A DNA stretch of 64,000 nt from Bosea sp. Tri-49 (GCF_003952665.1 NZ_CP017946.1:2728001-2792000), one strand, 5' to 3'. Positions 16,066 through 25,569 are shown, counted from the first letter of the stretch. The notes: generated by a model from the sequence alone, not told the origin. Numbers and translations are program-made.

Positions 16066-16656
16066 TCAAGCCTGTTCGGCCTTGTTCGTGCGGCGCACGA
16101 GCGCCATCAGGATCGCGGCACCAAGTCCCGACTTCACCAGCGAGCCGAGCAGGAAGGGCACGACACCGGCAAGCACGGCCTTTTCCGCGCCGATCAGCGT
16201 CGCAAGCCAGAGCCCGCCGAGCAGCAGGCAGAGAGCGTGGCCAAGCAGCATCGAAGCGAAGGCGAAAGCCGGCCGGCTGCCGTTCCAGCCACGCTCCGCC
16301 AGCAAGCCGACGAGCGCCGCGACGAGCGGGAATGAGAACAGGTAGCCAGAGGTCGGCCCCATGAACGGGGCGAGGCCGGCCTTGCCGCTCGCCAACACGG
16401 GCAGGCCGAGCGCCGCCTCGCCCAGCCAGGCGAGGATGGTGAGCGCGCCGAGCCGCCAGCCATAGAGCGCGCCGATCAGGATCACCGCCAGCGTCTGCAT
16501 GGTCATCGGCACCGAGACCATCGGCACGCTGATCTGCGAAGCGATCGCCAGCACCAGAGTGCCGAGAACGACGGCCCCGAGCTGGACGAATGCCGGACGC
16601 GCCTGCAGATCGAGCGGGCTGAAGCGGGCGGGCGCGGCGTAGCTGAGATCGCTCAT
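16066..16656 (-). CDS. bioY: Biotin uptake protein BioY
   Basis: A 196-residue membrane protein, the substrate-binding S component for biotin. Six membrane helices are visible; family marks include LGTLVLAIASQISVPMVSVP with the MTMQTLAVILIGALYG segment, AWLGEAALGLPVLASGKAG and GPTSGYLFSFPLVAALVG. No bioM or bioN is adjacent, so it may work alone or with distant ECF components. The start at 16656 has GGAGA 8 bases upstream. The BioR box at 16683-16692 lies 27 bases before the start, so expression should be repressed by BioR when biotin is plentiful. Confidence 0.96.
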   Translation of the reverse strand: MSDLSYAAPARFSPLDLQARPAFVQLGAVVLGTLVLAIASQISVPMVSVPMTMQTLAVILIGALYGWRLGALTILAWLGEAALGLPVLASGKAGLAPFMGPTSGYLFSFPLVAALVGLLAERGWNGSRPAFAFASMLLGHALCLLLGGLWLATLIGAEKAVLAGVVPFLLGSLVKSGLGAAILMALVRRTNKAEQA

Positions 16657-16682
16657 GGGTCTGCTCTCCATCGATTCCAAAA

Positions 16683-16692
16683 TTATAGATAA
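16683..16692. promoter_or_regulatory. BioR operator of bioY
   Basis: TTATAGATAA is an exact match to TTATMKATAA, the published BioR recognition signal of Alphaproteobacteria. It sits 27 bp upstream of the bioY start, within the 165-bp gap between bioR and bioY. Confidence 0.88.
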
Positions 16693-16821
16693 TTTAGCAA
16701 GCCGATCTATCTTAGAGTCCATAAGACCGATCGGATTGCAAGTCAGCAGCGCGTGGCTGTCCCGCGCGCGAAAATGCACAGCGGGGCTGCAGCCATGCCA
16801 ACCGCGGCTCCGGCCCCGGCC

Positions 16822-17490
16822 TCAGCCCTGTATCGTGAAGACATCGCGGGTTCCGCCAGCGGCGGTCCGCACGGGTTTGGAACCGATCCACTGGACATGG
16901 CGGGCGAGAATCGCGGCCGCCTCATCGATTTGCCCAACACGCAACGCAGCGAGGATGGCGCGGTGGTCATGGTCGGTACGCGCCTCCCAGTCCGAGCGCC
17001 AAGCCGAGAACAGGAAACGGGCGCTGGCGGCATGGAGGTCGTCGATCGCCGCCAGCAGGCGCGGCATGGCGCAAGGCGTCACGATCAATCGGTGGAAGCG
17101 CCGATTCGCCTCCTCCCAAGCGCGGACATCGGGCGAGTTGTCGCCGGCGCGGGTCGCTTCCTCGGCCTCGTCGAGGATAGCGCGCGTCAGATGCGGCCCG
17201 GCATGGCGCAAAGCGAGCACCTCCAGCGCCGCGCGCATCTCGGCGACCTCGCGGACCTCGCGCAGGTCGAAGGCGGCGACGCGCACGCCGCGGCGCGGCT
17301 CGCTGACGGCCAACCCTTGCGCCTCCAGACGCTGGAAGGCTTCGCGCACCGGGACATGGCTCGCGCCGAACTCGGCTGCGACATGGTCCTGCCGCAACCT
17401 TGCGCCCGGCTCGAGCTGCCCGGAAATGATCCGTTCGGCGAGGACGCGACTGATGCGGACTGGAAGGGTCTCGGATTTCTCACTGGCCAT
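16822..17490 (-). CDS. bioR: Biotin repressor BioR (GntR family, FadR-type)
   Basis: A 222-residue GntR regulator. The winged helix at ~8-75 shows RISRVLAERIISGQLEPGARLRQ and EFGASHVPVREAFQRLEAQGL; the FCD effector domain follows, with FHRLIVTPCAMPRLL and metal-type histidines (DHDHRAIL, ILARHVQ). General GntR/FCD membership is certain. The BioR name rests on context: it is directly upstream of bioY on the same strand, and both genes have exact TTATMKATAA boxes. BioR replaces the BirA-type repressor in many Alphaproteobacteria. The box in front of its own start indicates autoregulation. Confidence 0.93.
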   Translation of the reverse strand: MASEKSETLPVRISRVLAERIISGQLEPGARLRQDHVAAEFGASHVPVREAFQRLEAQGLAVSEPRRGVRVAAFDLREVREVAEMRAALEVLALRHAGPHLTRAILDEAEEATRAGDNSPDVRAWEEANRRFHRLIVTPCAMPRLLAAIDDLHAASARFLFSAWRSDWEARTDHDHRAILAALRVGQIDEAAAILARHVQWIGSKPVRTAAGGTRDVFTIQG

Positions 17491-17493
17491 GGA

Positions 17494-17503
17494 TTATCGA
17501 TAA
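17494..17503. promoter_or_regulatory. BioR autoregulatory operator
   Basis: TTATCGATAA, a fully palindromic match to TTATMKATAA, begins 4 bases upstream of the bioR start codon, between the GGAGA ribosome binding site and the ATG. Bound BioR here would block both transcription and initiation. Confidence 0.85.
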
Positions 17504-17603
17504 TTTCTCCGGCCGCCCGCGTCGAGCCCGCTGCGGCCGGTTGTACCCTTGTCGTGCACCGCGTCCGGGGCCAGTCTTCCCGAGCTCACAGGAGGACATC
17601 GCC

Positions 17604-18524
17604 ATGTCGCAGCTGCCCGACCACGATCCGATCGCGGGCGACACCCGCTCCTGCGAGGCGCTCGAACAGGTGATCGTGCCGCGCGCGCATGATCTCGGCG
17701 GTTTCTCGGTGCGCCGCGCCCTGCCCTCGATCGGGCGCAAGATGGTCGGCCCCTTCATCTTCTTCGACCAGATGGGCCCGGCCGAGTTCCTGCTCGGCGA
17801 GGGCATCGATGTGCGCCCGCATCCGCATATCGGGCTCTCCACCGTCACCTATCTCTTCGACGGCGAGATCATGCACCGCGATTCGCTCGGCACGGCGCTG
17901 CCGATCCGACCGGGCGCGGTCAATCTGATGACGGCCGGGCGCGGCATCGTCCATTCCGAGCGCACCGCGCCGGAAGAGCGGCTGAAGGCGCCAAAGCTCT
18001 ACGGCATCCAGACCTGGCTCGCCTTGCCGAAGACGCATGAGGAGGTCGCGCCGGAATTCATCCACCACGCCGCGCTGGAGCTGCCGCGCATCGTCGGCGA
18101 GGGTAAGCGCGTCAGCCTGATCATGGGCTCGGCCTTCGGCGAGACCTCGCCGGTGAAATTCCCCTGGGACACGCTCTATGCCGAAGCCGTGCTGGCGCCG
18201 GGCGCGATCCTGCCGCTCGACCCCGACTATCACGAGCGCGCCGTTTACATCGTCACCGGCAAGATCGACATCGCCGGCGACGAGTTCGGCGCCGGCCAAT
18301 TGCTGATCTTCAAGCCGGACGACCGCATCTCGATCCTCGCCGTCGACCAGAGCCGGCTGATGCTGATCGGTGGCGAGCCGATGGACGGCCCGCGCCATAT
18401 CTGGTGGAACTTCGTCTCATCCTCGAAGGAGCGGATCGACCAGGCCAAGCAGGAATGGAAGACCGGCCGATTCGACACCGTGCCCGGCGACGAGGAAGAG
18501 TTCATCCCGCTGCCGGAGCGCTGA
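17604..18524 (+). CDS. Pirin-family cupin protein
   Basis: A 306-residue bicupin of the pirin family. N-terminal cupin metal ligands are in PHPHIGLSTVTYLFDGEIMHRDS, and GAVNLMTAGRGIVHSER is the second conserved family motif. The C-terminal cupin carries DYHERAVYIVTGKIDIAG and a pirin C-terminal segment (PRHIWWNFVSSSKERI). Bacterial pirins are metal-binding; some act as quercetin dioxygenases, others as regulators of central metabolism. CAGGAGG lies 7 bases before the start at 17604. The gene is divergent from bioR; its last 23 bases overlap the end of the opposite MFS gene. Confidence 0.93.
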   Translation: MSQLPDHDPIAGDTRSCEALEQVIVPRAHDLGGFSVRRALPSIGRKMVGPFIFFDQMGPAEFLLGEGIDVRPHPHIGLSTVTYLFDGEIMHRDSLGTALPIRPGAVNLMTAGRGIVHSERTAPEERLKAPKLYGIQTWLALPKTHEEVAPEFIHHAALELPRIVGEGKRVSLIMGSAFGETSPVKFPWDTLYAEAVLAPGAILPLDPDYHERAVYIVTGKIDIAGDEFGAGQLLIFKPDDRISILAVDQSRLMLIGGEPMDGPRHIWWNFVSSSKERIDQAKQEWKTGRFDTVPGDEEEFIPLPER

Positions 18525-19725
18525 GCTCGCCTGCCGGCATCGCCCGCAGCCGCGGCATCTGCGAGGCCAGGATCGCCAGCGTCGACAGTCCGAACAGGAT
18601 AACCGGCAGCCACATCGCCGTCTCGACGCCGAACCATTCGCCGGCGAGGCCGCCGGCGAGCGCTCCCAACGGACGCATGCCGTACATGGCGGTGGTGATC
18701 GTCGCGCTGACGCGGCCGAGCAGCGGCTGCGGCGTCACCGCCTGACGCAAGGTCGTCTGGGTGATGAACCAGAGGATCGGGCCGAAGCCGAACAGGAAGA
18801 AGGCGAGTGCCAGCGCCGGCCAGCCCAGCGCCGGCGGCGCAAGCGCCAGCGCGGTTGCCCCGAAGAGCGAGACCGCCGGGCCGAAGACGAGCAGGAACCC
18901 GGTCGGCAGGCGCGCGATCAGCCAGGCGCCGGAGAGGGCGGCCGCGATCGCGCCCGCGCCATACACGGACGAGGCCAGGCCAACCGTCGCGGGATCGAGC
19001 GCCAGCACGCGCAGTGCATAGGGCGCGAGCAGCGCCATGAAGGCAAAGAAGGCGAGGTTCCAGCCGATGGCGCAGAGCGCGATCGGCCTGAGATAGGGAT
19101 GGCGCGCGACGAAGGCGCCGCCCTCGGCGATGGCGCGATGCAAGGGCTGGCGCGGCTGCGCCGGCGGCTTCTCGGCGGGCAGGCGGGCGGCCGCAAGGAT
19201 CACGACGACGCCGCAGGCAGCGCACAGCCCGAGGCCGAGCCAGCCCGAGGCGCGGGCCACAGCCCAGCCGGCGATCAGCGGCGCGATCAGGCTGAGGGCG
19301 GCGCGGCCGAGCTCGAGCCGGCTATTGGCGCGCGGCAGCTCGGCGAGCGTCACTGCTTTCGGCATCAGCACGAAGATCGAGAGCGCGATGGTGACCGGCC
19401 CCGCCGCCGCGATGAAAGTCGAGAGCGCCAATGAGGGCCCGATCGCGCCGCTTGCGAGCAGGACCGCACCGAGGCTGGAGCCCAGCGCCATCAAGGCACC
19501 GCCGGCGAGGATCAGCGTGCGCGGGGCCATGCGATCGGCGAGCACGCCGGCCGGCAGCGAGATCAGCAGCCAGGCGGCCGATTGCGCCGCGACGAGCAAC
19601 CCGACGAAGCGCGGCGTCGCGCCGGCTTGAGTCGCAGCAAGTGTGATCGTGTCGAGCGCGAGCTTATCGGCGAACTGCGCCGTGACACCCGCGAGCAGCA
19701 GGGCGATGAAGAAGGGCGAGGTCAT
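18502..19725 (-). CDS. MFS transporter, probable drug/metabolite efflux
   Basis: A 407-residue major facilitator with twelve hydrophobic segments. The cytoplasmic loop 2-3 motif [17 protein letters not shown] fits the MFS motif A pattern, and the second half repeats it less well. The overall sequence, rich in Ala and Leu with [15 protein letters not shown] segments, resembles the MFS_3/enterobactin-exporter-like group (EntS-type). Substrate unknown. The gene is divergent from dxs (153 bp) and its 3' end overlaps pirin. Confidence 0.85.
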   Translation of the reverse strand: MTSPFFIALLLAGVTAQFADKLALDTITLAATQAGATPRFVGLLVAAQSAAWLLISLPAGVLADRMAPRTLILAGGALMALGSSLGAVLLASGAIGPSLALSTFIAAAGPVTIALSIFVLMPKAVTLAELPRANSRLELGRAALSLIAPLIAGWAVARASGWLGLGLCAACGVVVILAAARLPAEKPPAQPRQPLHRAIAEGGAFVARHPYLRPIALCAIGWNLAFFAFMALLAPYALRVLALDPATVGLASSVYGAGAIAAALSGAWLIARLPTGFLLVFGPAVSLFGATALALAPPALGWPALALAFFLFGFGPILWFITQTTLRQAVTPQPLLGRVSATITTAMYGMRPLGALAGGLAGEWFGVETAMWLPVILFGLSTLAILASQMPRLRAMPAGELSAPAAG

Positions 19726-19878
19726 GGGAGGCGTCCAGCGAAGAGGATGGTCCCGATTTTCCAGATCGGGGCGGTTGCTCCCACCCGTTTCCTGCCCGGC
19801 TGCGACGACAAGCCGGTTTGCCAGCGTCGCCGTGAAAGACTATTTCGGAGGCACGATCCAGCAAGCTTCGGCCAGCCC

Positions 19879-21789
19879 TTGCCTCGCCCCCACACTCCGC
19901 TTCTCGACCAGACGCCCGATCCCGCCGCATTGCGCCGGCTCGACGATGCGCAGTTGCGCCAGCTCGCCGAGGAGCTCCGCGCCGAGACGATCGACGCCGT
20001 ATCCGTCACCGGCGGCCATCTCGGCGCCGGGCTCGGCGTGGTCGAGCTCACCGTCGCGCTGCATCATGTCTTCGACACGCCGCGAGACCGGCTGATCTGG
20101 GATGTCGGTCACCAGGCCTATCCGCACAAGATCCTGACCGGTCGCCGCGGCGAGATCCGCACCCTGCGCCAGCCGGGCGGCCTCTCGGGCTTCACCAGGC
20201 GGGCGGAGAGCGAGTACGACCCATTCGGCGCCGCCCACTCCTCGACCTCGATCTCGGCTGGTCTCGGCATGGCCGTCGGGCGCGACCTTGCCGGCAGGCG
20301 CAACAACGTCATCGCCGTGATCGGTGACGGCGCCATGTCGGCTGGCATGGCCTATGAGGCGATGAACAATGCCGGGGCGACGGGCTCGCGGTTGATCGTC
20401 ATCCTCAACGACAACGACATGTCGATCGCCCCGCCGGTCGGCGCGATGTCGGCCTATCTCGCCCGCCTCGTCTCGGGCCGGACCTATCGCTCGCTGCGCG
20501 AGGTCGCGAAGTACCTGGCCGAAAGGCTGCCGCGCTTCTTCCACGAGAAAGCGAAGCGGACCGAGGAATATGCCCGCGGCTTCTGGACCGGCGGCACCCT
20601 CTTCGAGGAGCTCGGCTTCTACTATGTCGGGCCGATCGACGGGCATAATCTCGACCATCTGCTGCCGGTGCTGCGCAATGTCCGCGATGCCGAGACCGGG
20701 CCGATCCTCGTCCATGTCGTGACGCAGAAGGGCAAGGGCTACGCGCCGGCCGAGGCCAGCGCCGACAAATACCATGGCGTCGTCAAATTCGATCCCGTCA
20801 CCGGCCTTCAGGCCAAGGCGCCTGCGAACGCGCCGAGCTACACCAATGTCTTCGCCAACGCGCTGGTCAAGGCGGCGCGCGAGGACGAGAAGATCGTGGC
20901 GGTGACCGCCGCCATGCCGTCCGGCACCGGGCTCGACGCCTTCGGCAAGGAGTTCCCCGGGCGCACCTTCGATGTCGGTATCGCCGAGCAGCACGCGGTG
21001 ACCTTCGCGGCCGGCCTTGCGACCGAAGGCTTCAAGCCGTTCTGCGCGATCTACTCGACCTTCCTGCAGCGCGCCTATGACCAGGTCGTGCACGACGTCG
21101 CCATCCAGAAACTGCCGGTGCGCTTTGCGCTCGACCGCGCTGGCCTCGTCGGCGCCGATGGCGCGACCCATGCCGGCGCCTTCGACGTCGCCTATCTCGC
21201 CTGCCTGCCAGACATGGTGGTGATGGCGGCTGCCGACGAGGCCGAACTCACCCATATGGTCGCGACAGCCGCCGCCTATGACGACGGGCCGATCGCCTTC
21301 CGTTATCCGCGTGGCGAGGGCGTCGGCGTCGAGATGCCCCAGCACGGCGTGCCGCTCGAAATCGGCAAGGGCCGGATCGTCAGGGAGGGCACGCAGGTCG
21401 CCCTGCTCTCGCTCGGCACGCGGCTGGCAGAATGCCTCGCGGCCGCCGAGCAGCTCGGCCAGCGTGGGCTATCGACCACCGTCGCCGACGCCCGCTTCGC
21501 CAAGCCGCTCGACGAGGCGCTGATTCTGCGCCTCGCCCGCGAGCATGAGGTGCTGGTCACGGTCGAGGAAGGCTCGGTCGGCGGCTTCGGCAGCCATGTC
21601 CTGCAATTGCTGGCGCGCGAAGGCGCGCTCGATCGCGGCCTGAAGATCCGCAGCCTGACGCTGCCCGACATCTTCCAGGAGCATAACAAGCCCGAGGCGA
21701 TGTATGCGCAGGCCGGGCTCGACGCCGCCGGGATCGTGCGCACCGTCGAGACCGCGCTCGGCCCCGCCAGCGCCGCACGGCGCGCCTGA
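19879..21789 (+). CDS. dxs: 1-deoxy-D-xylulose-5-phosphate synthase
   Basis: Catalyses the first step of the MEP isoprenoid pathway, condensing pyruvate and glyceraldehyde 3-phosphate with thiamine diphosphate. From TTG at 19879 it is 636 residues, normal for the family. Motifs are strong: [35 protein letters not shown], the thiamine-diphosphate site [18 protein letters not shown] with [10 protein letters not shown], and the transketolase central domain [17 protein letters not shown]. No ATG lies close to the first conserved residues (HTPLLDQ). The nearest possible starts are this TTG and an ATG at 19747 that would add 44 atypical residues. tlyA follows after 4 bp. Confidence 0.95.
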   Translation: MPRPHTPLLDQTPDPAALRRLDDAQLRQLAEELRAETIDAVSVTGGHLGAGLGVVELTVALHHVFDTPRDRLIWDVGHQAYPHKILTGRRGEIRTLRQPGGLSGFTRRAESEYDPFGAAHSSTSISAGLGMAVGRDLAGRRNNVIAVIGDGAMSAGMAYEAMNNAGATGSRLIVILNDNDMSIAPPVGAMSAYLARLVSGRTYRSLREVAKYLAERLPRFFHEKAKRTEEYARGFWTGGTLFEELGFYYVGPIDGHNLDHLLPVLRNVRDAETGPILVHVVTQKGKGYAPAEASADKYHGVVKFDPVTGLQAKAPANAPSYTNVFANALVKAAREDEKIVAVTAAMPSGTGLDAFGKEFPGRTFDVGIAEQHAVTFAAGLATEGFKPFCAIYSTFLQRAYDQVVHDVAIQKLPVRFALDRAGLVGADGATHAGAFDVAYLACLPDMVVMAAADEAELTHMVATAAAYDDGPIAFRYPRGEGVGVEMPQHGVPLEIGKGRIVREGTQVALLSLGTRLAECLAAAEQLGQRGLSTTVADARFAKPLDEALILRLAREHEVLVTVEEGSVGGFGSHVLQLLAREGALDRGLKIRSLTLPDIFQEHNKPEAMYAQAGLDAAGIVRTVETALGPASAARRA

Positions 21790-21793
21790 GCCC

Positions 21794-22540
21794 ATGACCG
21801 CCGGCCTGCCGCGCCGGGTCCGCGCCGACCTGCTGCTGCTCGAGCGCGGCCTCTTCGAAAGCCGTGCGCGGGCGCAAGCCGCCATCGCCGCGGGCCTCGT
21901 CAGCGCCGATGGCATCGTGCTGCGCAAGGCGTCGGAGACGGTGCTCGCAGCGGCGAAGATCGAGGCGCAGGCGGCGCACCCTTACGTTTCGCGCGGCGGG
22001 GTGAAGCTCGCCGCCGCGCTCGACGCCTTCGGCTTCGATCCCAAGGGTCTGACCTGCCTCGATGTCGGCGCCTCGACCGGCGGCTTCAGCGACGTGCTGC
22101 TCCGGCGCGGCGCGGCGCATGTCTACGCCATCGATGTCGGCCAGGCGCAGTTGCATGAGAGCCTGCACGGCCATCCCCGCCTGACCAGCCTGGAGAGCCA
22201 GGACATCCGCACGCTCGATCCCGGCCTGTTTGCGGAGGCGCCGACACTCGCAGTGATCGACGTCAGCTTCATCTCGCTGAAGCTGGTGTTGCCGGCGGTG
22301 GCAAAGCTGCTGGCGCCGCAAGCCCGGCTGATCGCACTGGTGAAGCCGCAATTCGAGACCAGGCGCTCGGCGCTGAAGAAGGGCGTACTGCGCGACGAGG
22401 CGCTTCAGGAGCAGATCTGCGCGGAGATCGCGGACGCGGTCACCGCCCTCGGCTTCACCGTCAGTGGGCTCACCCCCTCGCCGATCGAGGGCGGCGACGG
22501 CAACCGTGAATTCCTGCTCGGCGGCGTGCGGAGCGTCTAG
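21794..22540 (+). CDS. tlyA: TlyA-type rRNA 2'-O-methyltransferase
   Basis: A 248-residue S4-domain methyltransferase that modifies rRNA ribose (TlyA/hemolysin-A family; the haemolysin label is historical). The S4 domain at 8-70 has RADLLLLERGLFESRARAQA. The FtsJ-like domain has SRGGVKLAAAL, the SAM site CLDVGASTGGFSDVLLRRGA, and the K-D-K-E tetrad members in VSRGGVK, VIDVSFISL, ALVKPQFE and NREFLL. It starts 4 bases after dxs and is co-transcribed with it, as is usual in this order. Its TAG stop is shared, through a CTAG tetramer, with the stop of the convergent gene. Confidence 0.95.
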   Translation: MTAGLPRRVRADLLLLERGLFESRARAQAAIAAGLVSADGIVLRKASETVLAAAKIEAQAAHPYVSRGGVKLAAALDAFGFDPKGLTCLDVGASTGGFSDVLLRRGAAHVYAIDVGQAQLHESLHGHPRLTSLESQDIRTLDPGLFAEAPTLAVIDVSFISLKLVLPAVAKLLAPQARLIALVKPQFETRRSALKKGVLRDEALQEQICAEIADAVTALGFTVSGLTPSPIEGGDGNREFLLGGVRSV

Positions 22541-23022
22541 CTCGCCATTACGGCATCGATGTCGGCCTGCACGGCACCGGCATCGATATAGGCCGCCTGG
22601 CCCTGACCATTGGCATTGATGAAGGCGGTGGCGCGCGCGATGAGGCGGCGCAACGACAGGCTCGCGACATCGACGATCAGCGCTGGGTCTTCCTCTGCCG
22701 GCATCTCGTCGAGCAATGCCGTCGCGGTATAGACCAGCCGATCCATGGCCGCGCAGAGCTGCTCGAAACCTTCCGCCTCGCGCCTGCCGAGCGCGCGATA
22801 AGCCGCAGTGGCCTCGCCGGCACAGCGCAGCGGCGACACTGCGAAATGCTCGACATAACCGAGCCCGCGCCAGGCCTTGAGATCGCCGACGATCTCGCGG
22901 TCGAGCGGCACCATCTCCAGCAGCATCAGCGCCTCGCTGTGGCGGTTGAGATAGTCGGTCGAGAGTTGCGGTGTGGTTCCGCCCGCCGCGGTCGCTGATG
23001 TCTCGGTCGCGGAAGCAGACAT
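22537..23022 (-). CDS. Conserved-looking protein of unknown function
   Basis: A 161-residue soluble acidic protein I do not recognise. After a low-complexity Ser/Thr/Ala head (1-20), the rest is predicted mainly helical, with YLNRHSEALMLLEMVPLDRE and ATAAYRALGRREAEGFEQL as the most structured parts, and Glu/Asp- and Ala-rich helices to the end. No cysteines except one, no membrane segment, no signal peptide. It is convergent with tlyA, sharing the CTAG stop, and divergent from the SRAP gene. Codon use is like that of its neighbours, so it is likely a real gene. Confidence 0.65.
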   Translation of the reverse strand: MSASATETSATAAGGTTPQLSTDYLNRHSEALMLLEMVPLDREIVGDLKAWRGLGYVEHFAVSPLRCAGEATAAYRALGRREAEGFEQLCAAMDRLVYTATALLDEMPAEEDPALIVDVASLSLRRLIARATAFINANGQGQAAYIDAGAVQADIDAVMAS

Positions 23023-23110
23023 GAAGAGGCCCCGGAAGCGGCGCGACTATGCTGTGCCAACAGCAAACAAAGTCTTGATCCGGTCGCGATAAGACGGAAC
23101 TGATCGGGCG

Positions 23111-23869
23111 ATGTGTGGTCGCTATGCCATTACCCTGCCGCCGGAGGCGATGCGCGAGGCCTTCGCCTATCGCGAGCAGCCGAACTTCCCGCCGCGCTAC
23201 AACATCGCGCCGACGCAGCCGGTGCCTGTCGTCCGGCTCGACGAAGGCCGGCGCCAGTTCATCCTGATGCGCTGGGGTTTCATCCCGGGCTGGGTCAAGG
23301 ATCCCAAGACCTTTCCTTTGGTCATCAATGTCCGAAGCGAGAGCGCCCGCGAAAAACCCTCCTTCCGCGCCGCTTTCATCCGCCGGCGCTGCCTGATGCC
23401 GGCTGATGGCTTCTACGAATGGCATCGCCTCGGCGAAGGCCGGCAGCAGGAGAACCGGCCTTACCTCTTCCGCAAGCCCGATCAGGGCTTCTTCGCCTTC
23501 GCGGCGCTGTGGGAGACCTGGCACAGTCCAGATGGCTCCGAGATCGACACGGTCGCGATGGTCACTGGATCGGCGAACGGGCAGATGGCGGCGATCCATC
23601 ACCGCTCGCCTGTCATCGTGCCGCCCGAAGCTTTCGACACCTGGCTCGATCCGGCGGCCGAACCGGCCGATCTGCAGGCGCTGCTGCAGCCCTCGCCGGA
23701 CGATCTTCTGGAGATGCTCCGGCTCGGCCCCGCGGTGAACAAGGTCGCCAATGACGGGCCGGAGGTGCAAGAGCCGTTCGATCCCGCTTCGGCGCCGGCG
23801 CCCCCCGCCAAGCCCGTCATGCGTCCTCGTCGGGGCAGCCCGGACGATGCACAGGGCAGCCTGTTCTAG
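23111..23869 (+). CDS. yedK: SRAP (YedK/HMCES) abasic-site DNA-protein crosslink protein
   Basis: A 252-residue SOS-response-associated peptidase family protein that crosslinks to abasic sites in single-stranded DNA. The catalytic Cys2 (MCGRYA, exposed after Met removal) is intact. Other active-site features are RYNIAPTQ, MRWGFIPGWVKD, VINVRSESAREKPSFR, the glutamate in MPADGFYEW, and the histidine in MAAIHHRSPVIV. The C-terminal ~40 residues are a Pro/Ala-rich tail. No LexA-type box was found in the 88 bp upstream; only a weak TGCTGT-N4-ACAGCA dyad is present at 23050-23065. Confidence 0.95.
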   Translation: MCGRYAITLPPEAMREAFAYREQPNFPPRYNIAPTQPVPVVRLDEGRRQFILMRWGFIPGWVKDPKTFPLVINVRSESAREKPSFRAAFIRRRCLMPADGFYEWHRLGEGRQQENRPYLFRKPDQGFFAFAALWETWHSPDGSEIDTVAMVTGSANGQMAAIHHRSPVIVPPEAFDTWLDPAAEPADLQALLQPSPDDLLEMLRLGPAVNKVANDGPEVQEPFDPASAPAPPAKPVMRPRRGSPDDAQGSLF

Positions 23870-23931
23870 CGCAGGCCATGACGACGCGCTTACTCTCGTC
23901 CCAAACGAGACCAACAGAGGAAACGCCCCAG

Positions 23932-25539
23932 ATGGATGGCCGCCGCCCGACGATGAGCTCCCTGCACGGCATGGTCGCCGCCGCGCATCCGCTGGCGGCG
24001 CAGGCCGGTGCCCGCATCCTTAGCCAGGGCGGCAACGTCTTCGACGCGGTCGGCGCGGTCGCGGCGGCGCTCAATGTGGTCGAGCCGTTCATGTCGAGCC
24101 TTGCCGGCATGGGCTCGGCGACGATGTGGGTCGCGGCCGAGAAGCGCGTCCGCGTCCTCGATTTCGTGCCCCGCGTGCCCGAGAGCTTCCCAATCGAGCG
24201 CTTCAGCCAGCGCTCCGACCTCGAGCGCGGTGCGCTCGCAGTGGCTCCGCCCGGCAATCTCGCCGGCTGGTGCGAACTCAACCGCGCCTATGGCCGCCTC
24301 TCACTCGGCGAGATATTCGCACCGGCGATTGCTCTCGCCGAAGATGGTTTCCCGATCGCGGAGTTCGGCGTGACCGAGTTCAACGAGCAGGCGCCGCTAT
24401 TGCGCGAGCGGCCCGAGCTCTACGAGAATTGGGCGCGGAACTATCTGCGCGAAGGCGGGACAAGCGTCGCGCTCGGCCAGATCCTGCACCAACCCGAGCT
24501 GGCGGCGACCCTGCGCGACATCGCCGTCAAGGGACCGGGTCATCTCTACCAGGGTCCGCTCGGCGAGACGATCGTCGCCCATCTCAAGGCGCAAGGCGGC
24601 ACGCTGACCATGGCCGACCTCGCCAAGGTCGCCCCGCAATGGCGCGAGCCGCTCGCCGTCGCCTATCGCGATCGGCAGGTGCATGTGCCGCCGCCGGCCT
24701 GCGAAGGCTTCCAGTTCCTGCTGACCCTGCGCATCCTCGACGGCTTCGATCTCGGCAAGCTGGAGAGCAACGGCGCCGAGCATCTCGACATCGTTTATCG
24801 CGCCATCCGCCTCGCCGCCGGCGTCCGGATCGCGCACAATAATCCCAAGCCCGAGAAGCTTGCAGAGATCCTGTCCGAGCCGTTCGTCGAAAATCTGCGA
24901 GCGCGAGTCCGCGACGGCAAGCCAGTCGACGGCCCGACCGAACAATGGATGCCGCAGGCGCCAGCAGGCGAGGACCCAGGCCACACCACTTCGTTCTCGA
25001 TCGCCGACCGCGACGGCAATCTGATCTGCGTGACGCAGAGCATCGGCAGCCCCTTCGGCAGCGGCGTCGTCGTGCCGGGCACGGGGGTCAGCCTCAACAA
25101 CTTCCTCTACTGGGCCGATGTCCAGCCCGGCAGCCCGAACCGCTCGCTGCCGGGCTCGGAACTGCCGATGTGCATGTCGCCGACCCTCTCGACGCGGGAT
25201 GGCACGCCGGTGCTCGCGCTCGGCACGCCCGGCAGCTACGGCATCCTGCAGACGCAGGTGCAGGCCATGGTCCAGCACGTCGATTTCGGGCTGCCCTTGC
25301 AGGACGCGATCGAGGCGCCACGCGCCCGGCTCTGGGATGGGCGCGAAGTCGAGGTCGAGAACCGGCTTCCCACAGAGACGATCGCCGCGCTGGCCGAGCG
25401 CGGACACGGCATCTTCGCGAACGAGGGCGGCTGGACCATGCGAGTCGGCGGCATGCAGGCGGTGTCGCGCGATCCGGCCACGGGCCGACTGACTGGCGCC
25501 TGCGACCCGCGCCGCGACGGCTATGTCGCGACGCCCTGA
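23932..25539 (+). CDS. ggt: Gamma-glutamyltransferase family protein
   Basis: A 535-residue Ntn-hydrolase that hydrolyses or transfers the gamma-glutamyl group of glutathione and related amides. N-terminal VAAAHPLAAQAGARILSQGG and NVFDAVGAVAAAL are typical; the autocatalytic processing site and nucleophile threonine are in PGHTTSFSIADRDGN. Later marks are GSGVVVPGTGVSLNNF and the PGSYGILQTQVQAMV loop. No signal peptide is evident, so this belongs to the cytoplasmic-looking subgroup common in Rhizobiales. The start at 23932 is supported by AGAGGAAA upstream; an earlier ATG at 23878 lacks support. Specificity could also be toward other gamma-glutamyl or acyl amides. Confidence 0.92.
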   Translation: MDGRRPTMSSLHGMVAAAHPLAAQAGARILSQGGNVFDAVGAVAAALNVVEPFMSSLAGMGSATMWVAAEKRVRVLDFVPRVPESFPIERFSQRSDLERGALAVAPPGNLAGWCELNRAYGRLSLGEIFAPAIALAEDGFPIAEFGVTEFNEQAPLLRERPELYENWARNYLREGGTSVALGQILHQPELAATLRDIAVKGPGHLYQGPLGETIVAHLKAQGGTLTMADLAKVAPQWREPLAVAYRDRQVHVPPPACEGFQFLLTLRILDGFDLGKLESNGAEHLDIVYRAIRLAAGVRIAHNNPKPEKLAEILSEPFVENLRARVRDGKPVDGPTEQWMPQAPAGEDPGHTTSFSIADRDGNLICVTQSIGSPFGSGVVVPGTGVSLNNFLYWADVQPGSPNRSLPGSELPMCMSPTLSTRDGTPVLALGTPGSYGILQTQVQAMVQHVDFGLPLQDAIEAPRARLWDGREVEVENRLPTETIAALAERGHGIFANEGGWTMRVGGMQAVSRDPATGRLTGACDPRRDGYVATP

Positions 25540-25569
25540 GCGGCCTTTGCGCTGGATCGAACCTGCCTC

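Noticed and set aside
23023..23110. LexA box for the SRAP gene
   Set aside because: No GTTC-N7-GTTC or GAAC-N7-GAAC pattern; only a short TGCTGT-N4-ACAGCA dyad is present.
21557..23914. Minus-strand open frame of 785 codons opposite dxs, tlyA and the SRAP gene
   Set aside because: Runs across several real genes; only the segment 22537-23022, in another frame, looks coding.
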